Origin: Proruminimicrobium sp964487915
GTDB taxonomy: Bacteria; Elusimicrobiota; Endomicrobiia; Endomicrobiales; Endomicrobiaceae
DNA length: 64,000 bases
Assembly (NCBI GenBank): GCA_964487915.1
Contig: CAZASN010000003.1
Location: 1 to 64,000, forward strand
Reading direction: 5' to 3'
Positions 42,005 to 50,596 of the stretch are shown in pieces. Numbering within the stretch: position 1 is the first letter of the stretch; every line of letters starts with the position of its first letter. The position numbers were made by a program, and so were the translations under genes. Under the pieces are notes generated by a model. That model did not search any database. It was not told the DNA's origin and worked only from the letters and a program-made list of their open reading frames with translations.

Positions 42005-42955
42005 ATGGTTAAGGTTTACGGCAATAAGGCAACGAGATTCGGGTTCGGCGAAGCGCTTGTTGAACTCGGCAAAAAAGATGAAAAAATTTTTGTATTGGGC
42101 GCTGATACGGTTTCATCCGTGGCAATAAACGGTTTTCAAAAATCATTTCCGGAAAGATTTGCAAATGTCGGAATAGCCGAATCAAATATGCTCGGAATGG
42201 CTTCCGGACTTGCTTTGGCGGGTTTTATTCCGTTTGTCGCTACATACGGCGTTTTCGCTTCGGGAAGACCCTGGGAACAGATAAGAACGACAATATGTTA
42301 TTCCAATTTAAACGTAAAAATAGGAGGCTCTCATTCCGGGCTTATGGTTGGTCCCGACGGAGCAACACATCAGGCTCTTGAAGAAATAGCGATCATGAGG
42401 TGTCTTCCGAAAATGACTTTATTGTCTCCGTGCGACGTTATTGAAACTAAAAAAGCCACAATGGCGGCGGCTTATTTCAACGGCCCCGTCTATATAAGAT
42501 ACGGAAGAGAAAATATTCCCGTAATAACCGAAGAAACGACTCCTTTTGAAATAGGAAAAGCGCAAATTATGAAAGAAGGAAAAGACGTTTGCATAATGGC
42601 GACCGGCACTATGGTTTATGAATCTCTGATGGCCGCGGAAATTCTTGAAAAAGAAGGAATAAAAGCAAAAGTTTTAAATATTCATACGATTAAGCCGATA
42701 GATGAAAAAGCTATTGTCGCCTGCGCCAAAGAATGCGGAGCAATCGTTACAGCCGAAGAACACCAGATTTTCGGAGGATTCGGTTCGGCAGTCGCCGAAG
42801 TCGTGGTTAAAAATATGCCAGTTCCTATGGAATTTGTAGGAATGAAAGATTCTTTCGGAGAATCCGGAAAACCTTCGGAATTGATGGCAAAATACGGATT
42901 AAAAGACGTTAATATCGTCAATGCCGTGAAAAAAGTTCTTTCAAGAAAGTCTTAA
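42005..42955 (+). CDS. tkt: Transketolase, C-terminal subunit
   Basis: A 316-residue protein with the pyrimidine-binding domain (ESNMLGMASGLALAGFIPFVATY near 58-80 with the catalytic Glu in GIAESNM) and the C-terminal transketolase fold (KVLNIHTIKPIDEKAIV, EEHQIFGGFGSAVAEV). It needs the N-terminal partner to form the active site. GGAC site. A 53-base gap with a possible weak promoter separates it from deoB. Confidence 0.93.
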   Translation: MVKVYGNKATRFGFGEALVELGKKDEKIFVLGADTVSSVAINGFQKSFPERFANVGIAESNMLGMASGLALAGFIPFVATYGVFASGRPWEQIRTTICYSNLNVKIGGSHSGLMVGPDGATHQALEEIAIMRCLPKMTLLSPCDVIETKKATMAAAYFNGPVYIRYGRENIPVITEETTPFEIGKAQIMKEGKDVCIMATGTMVYESLMAAEILEKEGIKAKVLNIHTIKPIDEKAIVACAKECGAIVTAEEHQIFGGFGSAVAEVVVKNMPVPMEFVGMKDSFGESGKPSELMAKYGLKDVNIVNAVKKVLSRKS

Positions 42956-43008
42956 ATCCTTATTGTAAATTATTACTTTTAATACTATACCAATTTTAAG
43001 GCGGACAA

Positions 43009-44259
43009 ATGTCTGATACGAATAAAATTATATTAATAGTTTTAGACAGTTTGGGAGTAGGAGAACTGCCTGATGCGCAAAAATATAAAGATAAAGGGTC
43101 AAATACTCTCAAACATATTTTTGAAAGCATGGATGAATATTTTACGCTTGACAATTTAGGCAAACTCGGACTTTATAATATCGTAGAATCTCCTTACGGA
43201 TACAAACCGGAAAAAATCATAGGCAATTACGGCAAGATGGCTACAAAATCTCCGGCTAAAGATACGACCGCCGGACATTGGGAGCTTGCCGGAATAGTAC
43301 TAGATAAACCGTTTCCTACTTATCCTAACGGATTTCCCAAAGACTTGATTGAAGAATTTGAAAAAAGAATAGGAACAAAAATTTTAGGAAACTGCGTCGC
43401 TTCAGGTACAGAAATCATTCAACGGCTCGGCGACGAACATTGTAAAACGGGCTTCCCTATCGTTTATACTTCGGCGGATTCCGTTTTCCAGATAGCCTGC
43501 CACGAAGATCCGAAGTTTTTCGGATTCAAAAAATTAGAGGATATTTCCAAAATCGCCAGAGACCTGCTGCAAGGCGAACATGCGGTAGGCAGAGTTATCG
43601 CAAGACCTTTCAATACAATAAATAACCAATATATTCGCACGCCCAGACGCTTTGACCTTTCGCTTCTGCCGCCGGAAACGACAGTACTTGATAAAATAAA
43701 AAATACCGGCGGAAACGTAATAGCAATAGGAAAAATATCCGATATATTTGCCAAAAAAGGCATTACGCTTGAAAAACATACAAGCGGCAACGTAATAGGA
43801 ATTGCAAACACTATAGAATATATTGTTGAGCCTAAAAAAATAAAAGAACTGCCTCACGGACTTTTTGAAGAAACTCCCGAGACAAATCCTTTTAAAAAAA
43901 ATTTAATATTCACTAATTTAGTCGACTTTGATATGTTGTGGGGACACAGAAGAGACGTAAATCTTTACGCCCAGGGGTTAAAATTTTTTGACAGGCAGCT
44001 GCCTGACATAATGAATGCGATGTCGGAAGACGATATACTTATTATAACAGCCGACCACGGATGCGATCCGACGTATATGCAGCATACGGATCATACAAGA
44101 GAATACGTTCCTTTGCTTGTTTACGGAAAAAACTTAAAACAAAATATAAATCTCGGCACAAGGAAAACTCTGTCCGACGTTGCCCAGACAATTGCCGACA
44201 TTTTTGAACTGACTCCTATGAAAAACGGCGAAAGTTTTAAGGATGAAATATTATTATGA
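43009..44259 (+). CDS. deoB: Phosphopentomutase
   Basis: A 416-residue metal-dependent enzyme of the alkaline-phosphatase superfamily turning (deoxy)ribose 1-phosphate into the 5-phosphate. Landmarks are IILIVLDSLGVGELPDAQ (residues 7-24), KDTTAGHWELAG with the phosphorylated threonine, NLVDFDMLWGHRRD and TADHGCDPT with metal ligands. Length is slightly above the usual 390. Overlaps the PNP gene by four bases; together with deoC and the phosphorylases it forms a complete nucleoside-breakdown route. Confidence 0.95.
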   Translation: MSDTNKIILIVLDSLGVGELPDAQKYKDKGSNTLKHIFESMDEYFTLDNLGKLGLYNIVESPYGYKPEKIIGNYGKMATKSPAKDTTAGHWELAGIVLDKPFPTYPNGFPKDLIEEFEKRIGTKILGNCVASGTEIIQRLGDEHCKTGFPIVYTSADSVFQIACHEDPKFFGFKKLEDISKIARDLLQGEHAVGRVIARPFNTINNQYIRTPRRFDLSLLPPETTVLDKIKNTGGNVIAIGKISDIFAKKGITLEKHTSGNVIGIANTIEYIVEPKKIKELPHGLFEETPETNPFKKNLIFTNLVDFDMLWGHRRDVNLYAQGLKFFDRQLPDIMNAMSEDDILIITADHGCDPTYMQHTDHTREYVPLLVYGKNLKQNINLGTRKTLSDVAQTIADIFELTPMKNGESFKDEILL

Positions 44260-45086
44260 AAAAACAAAACATATTGTTAAATTTAAAAAAAACAAAATCG
44301 TATATTATGAAATTCTCAAAACTTAAACCTAAAATCGCAATTATTTCAGGCTCTGGGCTTTCCGGAATTAAGGATTTAATAAAAGAACAAACTTCCATAC
44401 CGTATTCAAAAATACCCGGTTTCAAACAAACAACCGTCAAAGGACATAAGGGAGAACTTATTTTCGGAAAAATAAACGATACGGAAGTTCTTTTGTTAAA
44501 CGGAAGACTTCATTATTACGAAGGCAACAGCATGAATGATATAACCTATCCTATACGGGCAATAAAAGAATTGGGCATAAAAACGCTTATTATAACATGC
44601 GCGGCAGGGGCAATAAATAAAAAATATTCAAAAGGCGATATTGTCGTCATAAAAGACCATATCAATTTCATGTTTGATAATCCTCTGATAGGAGAACACT
44701 TTGAATATTTCGGAGAAAGATTTCCTGATTTAAGCGACGTTTACGATATAAATTTAATAAATTCGGCAAAAAAAGCGGCCCGCGCCGGTAAAATAAAATT
44801 GCATACGGGCGTTTATTTTTCCGTTAAAGGCCCGTCTTACGAAACAGGAGCGGAAATATCGGCTTTCAGAAAATTGGGAGCAGACGTTATAGGAATGTCA
44901 TTAGCGCCTGAAGCGATTGTCGCCGGGCAGGCAAACATGAAAGTTTTAGCTTTGGCGTATGTTTCCAATAAAGCGGCAGGCGTTTCAAAAAACAAAACAA
45001 CCCATTGCGAAGTGCTGGATACCGGCAAAAAAGCAGAACTAAAAATGGCAAATCTCATAAAAAATATTCTAAAGGATATCGTGTGA
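44256..45086 (+). CDS. punA: Purine nucleoside phosphorylase (trimeric type)
   Basis: A 276-residue enzyme splitting purine (deoxy)nucleosides with phosphate. GSGLSGIKDL near 32-41, HYYEGNSMNDITYPIRAIKELG near 86-107, NAAGAIN-type TCAAGAINKKY and GPSYETGAEI are visible; the base-site segment reads GMSLAPEAIVA where most relatives have GMSTVPE. A later ATG at 44307 would give a start MKFSKLKPK closer to the family's usual length; the ATGA overlap with deoB favours the first. It is the small trimeric form, not DeoD. Confidence 0.9.
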   Translation: MKKQNILLNLKKTKSYIMKFSKLKPKIAIISGSGLSGIKDLIKEQTSIPYSKIPGFKQTTVKGHKGELIFGKINDTEVLLLNGRLHYYEGNSMNDITYPIRAIKELGIKTLIITCAAGAINKKYSKGDIVVIKDHINFMFDNPLIGEHFEYFGERFPDLSDVYDINLINSAKKAARAGKIKLHTGVYFSVKGPSYETGAEISAFRKLGADVIGMSLAPEAIVAGQANMKVLALAYVSNKAAGVSKNKTTHCEVLDTGKKAELKMANLIKNILKDIV

Positions 45087-46384
45087 GAGCGTACGACATC
45101 ATTTTCAAAAAAAGAAATAACAAAAAACTTACTCAAAAAGAAATATTGTTCTTAATAAACGGTTATGCAAATAATGAAATCGCCGATTACCAGATGTCGG
45201 CTTTTTTAATGGCGGTCTATTTTTCAGGATTAGACGACGATGAGCTTTTTTATCTGACCGAAGCAATGGCAAAATCAGGAAAGATACTGAATCTTAACTC
45301 TTTAAAAACAACGGCGGACAAACATTCCACCGGCGGAGTCGGAGACGGAACGTCTCTTGTAGTCGCTCCGATAACGGCAAGCTGCGGAATTTACGTTCCG
45401 ATGATGTCCGGAAGAGCGTTGGGGCATACCGGAGGAACTCTTGACAAATTGGAATCAATTCCGGGGTTTAACGTTAATTTAGACATAAACAGTTTTATGG
45501 ATTTACTTAAAAAAAACAAAGCGGCTCTGATAGGCCAGACAAAAGAAATAGCTCCCGTTGATAAAAAAATGTATGCTTTAAGGGATGTTACCGCGACTGT
45601 TGAATCAATCCCGCTGATATGCGCAAGCATTATGTCAAAAAAAATAGCAGAAGGCGCCAAACATATAATCTTAGACGTAAAATTCGGAAACGGAGCGTTT
45701 ATTGAAAATTACGACGACGCAAAAAAACTCGCTGAAAAAATGGTAAATATCGGAAAAATGTTTAAAAGAAAAATGACCGCAATATTATCGGATATGAATA
45801 CTCCTTTGGGAAACGCGATAGGAAATTCTCTTGAAGTCATACAGGCTGTTGAAGTCTTGAAGGGAAATATAAAAAATGATTTTTATGAATTATGCATAGA
45901 GCTTTCTTCTCTTATGATTTATTCGGCCGGCGCGGCAAAAGACAAAGAAACCGCAAAAAAACTCGCTGAAAAACAAATAGTTTCAGGCAAGGCTCTCAAA
46001 AAATTCAGGCAAATAATTGAATCCCAGAACGGGAATTCAAAAGTTATTGACGATTATTCTTTATTTGGCCAATCTAAAAATATATTTGCCGTAAAATCCG
46101 AAAAAAGCGGTTTTGTCAATTCAATGAACGCAAGAAATTTCGGCATAGCCTCATGCATGCTGGGCGCCGGCAGATTAAAAAAAGAAGACGCCGTTGACCA
46201 TACGGCGGGAATTACCATAAATAAAAAAACAGGCGATTTCGTAAAATCCGGGGAAACTCTTGTAAAAATTCATTTCACAAATTGCAAAAATCCCGATAAC
46301 ATTAAAAAAATGATAAAATTATCGTATAATATTTCCGATATAAAACCTGATAAAGCAAATTTATTTAAAGATATAATAACTTAG
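45083..46384 (+). CDS. deoA: Pyrimidine-nucleoside (thymidine) phosphorylase
   Basis: A 433-residue enzyme. The start is the GTG at 45083, which overlaps the PNP stop (GTGA) and has an AAAGGA site; it gives MRAYDIIFKKRNNKKLTQKE, the exact family start. The phosphate-binding signature KHSTGGVGDGTSLV is at about 83-96, then PMMSGRALGHTGGTLDKLES (about 111-130). The C-terminal domain ends with the KKTGDFVKSGETL lipoyl-like turn. Made together with PNP and deoB. Confidence 0.95.
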   Translation: MRAYDIIFKKRNNKKLTQKEILFLINGYANNEIADYQMSAFLMAVYFSGLDDDELFYLTEAMAKSGKILNLNSLKTTADKHSTGGVGDGTSLVVAPITASCGIYVPMMSGRALGHTGGTLDKLESIPGFNVNLDINSFMDLLKKNKAALIGQTKEIAPVDKKMYALRDVTATVESIPLICASIMSKKIAEGAKHIILDVKFGNGAFIENYDDAKKLAEKMVNIGKMFKRKMTAILSDMNTPLGNAIGNSLEVIQAVEVLKGNIKNDFYELCIELSSLMIYSAGAAKDKETAKKLAEKQIVSGKALKKFRQIIESQNGNSKVIDDYSLFGQSKNIFAVKSEKSGFVNSMNARNFGIASCMLGAGRLKKEDAVDHTAGITINKKTGDFVKSGETLVKIHFTNCKNPDNIKKMIKLSYNISDIKPDKANLFKDIIT

Positions 46385-46392
46385 AGGACTAA

Positions 46393-48396
46393 TTGCAGCC
46401 GAACAAATGGATACTACCAGAAATTAATAAAGAAGAATTATCGGTTCTTACGCAAAACAACAGTATAAGCCATGTTGTCGCAAGGGTTTTGCTGTCCAGA
46501 GGTTTGACGTCAGCCGAAAGCATAAATGATTTTTTATTCCCTAAAAAAGAAGATTTGTTTAATCCGTTTTTGCTTGACGATTGTTATAAAGCCGTTATAA
46601 AAATAAAGGATGCCGTTGAAAACCAGCAGCCCGTTCTTATTTATGCCGACAGAGACGTTGACGGCATAACATCGCTTGTAATTTTATTTAATACCATTAA
46701 AACTTTAGGCGGAAACGTTGATTGGTATATCCCTTCCGACGAAGGATACGGAATTTCAAAGGATGTTCTTGATAAATATAACAAATCCGGAATTAAACTT
46801 GTAATAAGCGTTGACTGCGGAATATCATCCGTTGACGAAATAGCGTACGCAAACAGTTTGGGGATGCAGGTTATAGTAACAGACCACCATGCTCCTCCTG
46901 AAATTCTGCCGGACGCTTACGCGATAGTAAATCCTAAAAAACTCACATGCTCATATCCTTTCAAAGAACTTGCCGGATGCGGCGTTTCCTTTAAAGTTTC
47001 TCAGGCGCTTATGCAGACTTACGGCAGAAATTTTGATAAAAATCTTTTTGTCGTTTCCGTAAGAGAACAAAACGGGGATTTTGAATTGTTTGCGATAAAA
47101 TTACGCAACGATATTATAATTGAACAAAAAGAATTTCATCTGCAAAAAAAAGACATAAAAACTTTTTTTGATTATGCCGGAGATTCGCTTATTATAACTA
47201 ACGGCAATAATACTTTATTTGAAAACACGGATAATAAAATTGTTTTAGTAAATTATTCCGAAAATCCGCCGTCGTTAAAAGAAGAAGCTTTCGGAATTTT
47301 ATCTGAATACAGAAAAAACGAACTTGCGCAGGACAGAAGAATGTCCGCTTTTTACGACGATAACGTTGATTTGACAGCGCTCGGAACAATCGCAGACATT
47401 GTACCTCTTACAAGCGAAAACAGAATATTCGTTAAGTCAGGACTTGATATTATCAATAAAAACCCGGCAAAAAGATACGGTTTGTCTTTTATAATAGAAG
47501 AATATATAAAAAATTCAAACACCATATCGGCAAAACTTATATCATGGAATATAACGCCCGTATTAAACGCCGCAGGCAGAATGTCAAAAGCCGATATCTC
47601 GGCAAAATTACTGCTTGCTGAAGACAAAAATCAGGCCGAAGATATTTTTGTCGAACTTAAAAAATTAAATAACGACAGAAAGCATCTTCAGGTTGAAAAT
47701 ATAAAACATTTTGAAAATATAATTAATCAACAGTGCGATATTGAAAAAGATAAGATTTTGGTCGTTCTTGCCGAAGGGCTATGCCACGGCGTAACGGGAA
47801 TTGTCGCGTCTCAATTTGCAAAATCATATTCAAAACCTACAATTTTATTGATTTCAGACGGGCAATATGCCGTAGGGGCATGCAGATCAATAGAAGGATT
47901 TGACATAGTCAGCGCTCTTGAAAAAACAAAAGATTTGCTTGTCAAATACGGCGGACACTGCCAGGCGGCGGGTTTTACAATAGAAATTTCCAAATTGGAC
48001 GAATTCAGAAAAAGACTGAAAGAAATTTCTGAAAATTTAATATCAACGGAAATGGTCGCAAAAAAAATATATATTGACTGCGAATTGAAAATAACCGATA
48101 TAAACAAAAAAACATATGCCGATTTGAGTCTGCTTGAACCGTTCGGAAGCGCAAATAATACTCCGGTATTTATGATGAAAAACGTTGAATTTACGGAAAT
48201 TTCAAACATAGGCCAGACAGGAGAGCATTTAAAACTTAAAGTCTTGCAGAACGGAACTTCCGTAAACGCGTTATTTTGGCATGGAGTTAAATACGAAGAT
48301 ATGTTAAAATATAAAGGAAAGTTTGATATTGTTTTTAATATGGAAATGAACAGAGACAATATACAGTTGTCAATTATTGACATAAATAATATATGA
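46393..48396 (+). CDS. recJ: Single-stranded-DNA exonuclease RecJ, with an inserted domain
   Basis: A 667-residue DHH-family 5'-3' exonuclease of recombination and repair. It starts at a TTG (46393) with an AGAGGA site. Motif I is YADRDVDG (residues 84-91), motif III the DHH at 164-166, then GCGVSFK near 195-201 and LTALGTIADIVPL (327-339); the DHHA1 part has GHCQAAGF. Between GCGVSFKVSQAL and LTALGTIAD, where most RecJ proteins have some 15 residues, there are about 110 extra (about 212-322) that recall a worn DnaQ-like fold (FELFAIKLRND, then a GDSLIITNG turn). Overlaps the next frame by four bases. Confidence 0.92.
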   Translation: MQPNKWILPEINKEELSVLTQNNSISHVVARVLLSRGLTSAESINDFLFPKKEDLFNPFLLDDCYKAVIKIKDAVENQQPVLIYADRDVDGITSLVILFNTIKTLGGNVDWYIPSDEGYGISKDVLDKYNKSGIKLVISVDCGISSVDEIAYANSLGMQVIVTDHHAPPEILPDAYAIVNPKKLTCSYPFKELAGCGVSFKVSQALMQTYGRNFDKNLFVVSVREQNGDFELFAIKLRNDIIIEQKEFHLQKKDIKTFFDYAGDSLIITNGNNTLFENTDNKIVLVNYSENPPSLKEEAFGILSEYRKNELAQDRRMSAFYDDNVDLTALGTIADIVPLTSENRIFVKSGLDIINKNPAKRYGLSFIIEEYIKNSNTISAKLISWNITPVLNAAGRMSKADISAKLLLAEDKNQAEDIFVELKKLNNDRKHLQVENIKHFENIINQQCDIEKDKILVVLAEGLCHGVTGIVASQFAKSYSKPTILLISDGQYAVGACRSIEGFDIVSALEKTKDLLVKYGGHCQAAGFTIEISKLDEFRKRLKEISENLISTEMVAKKIYIDCELKITDINKKTYADLSLLEPFGSANNTPVFMMKNVEFTEISNIGQTGEHLKLKVLQNGTSVNALFWHGVKYEDMLKYKGKFDIVFNMEMNRDNIQLSIIDINNI

Positions 48397-48407
48397 CAGG
48401 GGGAAAA

Positions 48408-49289
48408 ATGCAGAAAACAATTGAGCCGGTAAAAATCGCGGTAATAGGCGGCAGCGGGATCAGCGAATTAAGCGGAATTGAAAATGTCTCGGAAATAGAA
48501 ATAGACACTCCTTTCGGGAAACCTTCTGCGCCGGTTACGGTCGGAACGCTTGACGGCGTAAGATGCGCTTTTTTGCCCAGACACGGAAAAGGCCATGTTA
48601 TTTTGCCTAATGAGATAAACGTAAGGGCAAATATATACGCTTTGAAATTGATAGGAGTTGAACAGATTATAGCTCTTACGGCCGTAGGTTCTTTGCAGGA
48701 ATCAATAAAACCAAAAGATTTTGTAATACCGGAACAGGTATTTGACAGAACTAAAAACAGAATCAATACTTTTTTCGGAAACGGCATAGTTGCCCATGTC
48801 GGAATGGCAGATCCTTTCTGCAACGGAGTAAGAGATATAATCCATAAAACAGTTACTGAACTCGGAATAAACCATCATTTCAGCGATACGACTTACGTTT
48901 GTATTGACGGACCGCAGTTTTCAACAAGAGCGGAATCAAAAGTAAACAGAGAAAACGGATTTTCAATAGTAGGAATGACTGCGCTGCCGGAAGCAAAATT
49001 AGCCAGAGAAGCGGAAATATGTTACGCAAATATATCTTTGGTTACGGATTATGACGTTTGGAAAATAGGAGAAGAAGTCGGCGTTGAAAAAGTTTTGGAA
49101 GTAATGTCCGCCAATATAAATACCTGTAAAAAACTTATAAAACAGCTTATACCGAAACTTGCCCAAAGAGAAATTTCATGCCAGTGCGGTTCGGCGTTAA
49201 AATATGCAGTACAATCGGCGCCGGAAACAATAAAAAAAGCGCCTGCATATCCGGCTCTTAAATTATTTTTGGATAAATATTTTAAATAG
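48408..49289 (+). CDS. mtnP: S-methyl-5'-thioadenosine phosphorylase
   Basis: A 293-residue enzyme splitting methylthioadenosine, a by-product of polyamine synthesis. IAVIGGSGISEL near residues 11-22, FLPRHGKGHVILPNEINVRAN near 56-76 and GPQFSTRAES and GMTALPEAKLAREAEICYA are diagnostic for MTAP rather than plain PNP. The frame is open from an ATG at 48393 overlapping recJ, but the ATG at 48408 follows a CAGGGGGA site and is preferred. A third phosphorolytic nucleoside enzyme in this run. Confidence 0.92.
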   Translation: MQKTIEPVKIAVIGGSGISELSGIENVSEIEIDTPFGKPSAPVTVGTLDGVRCAFLPRHGKGHVILPNEINVRANIYALKLIGVEQIIALTAVGSLQESIKPKDFVIPEQVFDRTKNRINTFFGNGIVAHVGMADPFCNGVRDIIHKTVTELGINHHFSDTTYVCIDGPQFSTRAESKVNRENGFSIVGMTALPEAKLAREAEICYANISLVTDYDVWKIGEEVGVEKVLEVMSANINTCKKLIKQLIPKLAQREISCQCGSALKYAVQSAPETIKKAPAYPALKLFLDKYFK

Positions 49290-49298
49290 AGGCATTTC

Positions 49299-50210
49299 AT
49301 GTCCGTTTTAATAGTCGGCTCAGTTGCTCTTGATACGATTGAAGCCGGCGGAAAAAAAGTGAAAGAAGTATTGGGCGGATCTGCGGTTTACGCTTCCGTC
49401 GCTTCTTCTTTTTTGTCAAAAACGTCAATAATATCCGCTGCCGGAAAAGATTTTCCCGAAAAATATGTAAATCTGTTAAAAAAACATAAAATAGACGTTT
49501 CAGGACTTCAAATAGCCGACGGCAAAACTTTCAGATGGAAAGGAAAATATTCATGCGACTTCAATAATGCCGTGACGCTGCATACAAAATTAAATGTTTT
49601 TAAAAATTTTAAACCGATAATACAAAACAAAAATAAAAACGGCGGATATCTGCTTTTGGCGAATATTGATCCCGATATACAGTTTCAAGCGCTGAAAAAT
49701 CTGTGCAATGTAAAACTTGTCGCTTTGGACACAATGAATCTGTGGATAAAAACAAAAATAAAAAAACTGAAAAATCTTTTCAAATTAACGGATATTTTGT
49801 TTGTAAACGAGGAAGAAGCAAAACAATTTACAGGTAAAAAAAATATAATTGCGGCAGCAAAAGCATTGTCTAAAACAGGACCCGCAATTATAATAATAAA
49901 AAGAGGGGAATACGGCTCGTTTCTGTTTAAAAAAAATGAGATGTTTTTTGTTCCTTCCTATCCCGTAGAAAAAGTCACCGATACGACCGGCGCAGGCGAT
50001 ACATTCGCAGGAGCTTTTATTTCATATGTTGAATCCAAGAAAAACGTATCTTCGCCTGTTTTGAAACACGCAATGTTTTACGCCGCCGTTATGGCTTCTT
50101 TCAATATTGAATCTTTCAGCATCAGCAGGTTGTCAAATCTTACAAAAAAAGAAATATCGGCAAGACTTTATGCGTTAAAAAAAATAACGGAGTTAAGCCA
50201 TGAAAAATAA
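49299..50210 (+). CDS. PfkB-family sugar or nucleoside kinase
   Basis: A 303-residue kinase of the ribokinase superfamily. The start SVLIVGSVALDTIEAGG, the VLGGSAVYASVAS segment (about 29-41) and the anion-hole motif DTTGAGDTFAGAF (about 229-241, catalytic Asp in GAGD) are clear. The substrate is not evident; the position between mtnP and cdd suggests a nucleoside or pentose. A related kinase is often found beside MTAP genes, which fits. Overlaps cdd by 11 bases. Confidence 0.85.
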   Translation: MSVLIVGSVALDTIEAGGKKVKEVLGGSAVYASVASSFLSKTSIISAAGKDFPEKYVNLLKKHKIDVSGLQIADGKTFRWKGKYSCDFNNAVTLHTKLNVFKNFKPIIQNKNKNGGYLLLANIDPDIQFQALKNLCNVKLVALDTMNLWIKTKIKKLKNLFKLTDILFVNEEEAKQFTGKKNIIAAAKALSKTGPAIIIIKRGEYGSFLFKKNEMFFVPSYPVEKVTDTTGAGDTFAGAFISYVESKKNVSSPVLKHAMFYAAVMASFNIESFSISRLSNLTKKEISARLYALKKITELSHEK

Positions 50211-50595
50211 AAAAGAACTTTATAAAAAATTGATGGCTATTGCGCAGAAAGCCTCAAAAAACAGTTACAGCCCGTATTCAAAATTTAAAGTGGGATGCGC
50301 CGTGCTTTGCTCAAACGGCGAAATTTATACCGGAACAAATGTTGAAAACGCATCTTACGGACTGTCAATATGCGCGGAACGAACTGCTATATTCAACGCG
50401 GTTTCAAACGGCAATACAAAAATTGAAGCCGTCGCGGTTTATACTCCTTATAAATACGTTACTCCGTGCGGAGCATGCAGACAGGTTATTTCGGAATTTA
50501 CAAAAAACGCCGATATTATTTACAATTCAAAAACAGATATAAAAATAACAAATATTAAAAAGCTTTTGCCCGATTCATTTTGTTTAAAATCATAA
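50200..50595 (+). CDS. cdd: Cytidine deaminase
   Basis: A 131-residue homotetrameric-type enzyme turning (deoxy)cytidine into (deoxy)uridine. Start-side YSPYSKFKVGCAVL (residues 23-36), the zinc and catalytic motif CAERTAIFNAV (about 57-67) and PCGACRQVISEF (about 91-102) are complete. It supplies uridine to the pyrimidine phosphorylase encoded 4 kb upstream. The start lies inside the kinase gene. Confidence 0.95.
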   Translation: MKNKKELYKKLMAIAQKASKNSYSPYSKFKVGCAVLCSNGEIYTGTNVENASYGLSICAERTAIFNAVSNGNTKIEAVAVYTPYKYVTPCGACRQVISEFTKNADIIYNSKTDIKITNIKKLLPDSFCLKS

Positions 50596-50596
50596 A

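Noticed and set aside
42956..43008. Promoter before deoB (TTATTG, 17 bases, TACTAT)
   Set aside because: The -35 match is poor in a very AT-rich gap; recorded only as a weak possibility and not listed as a feature.
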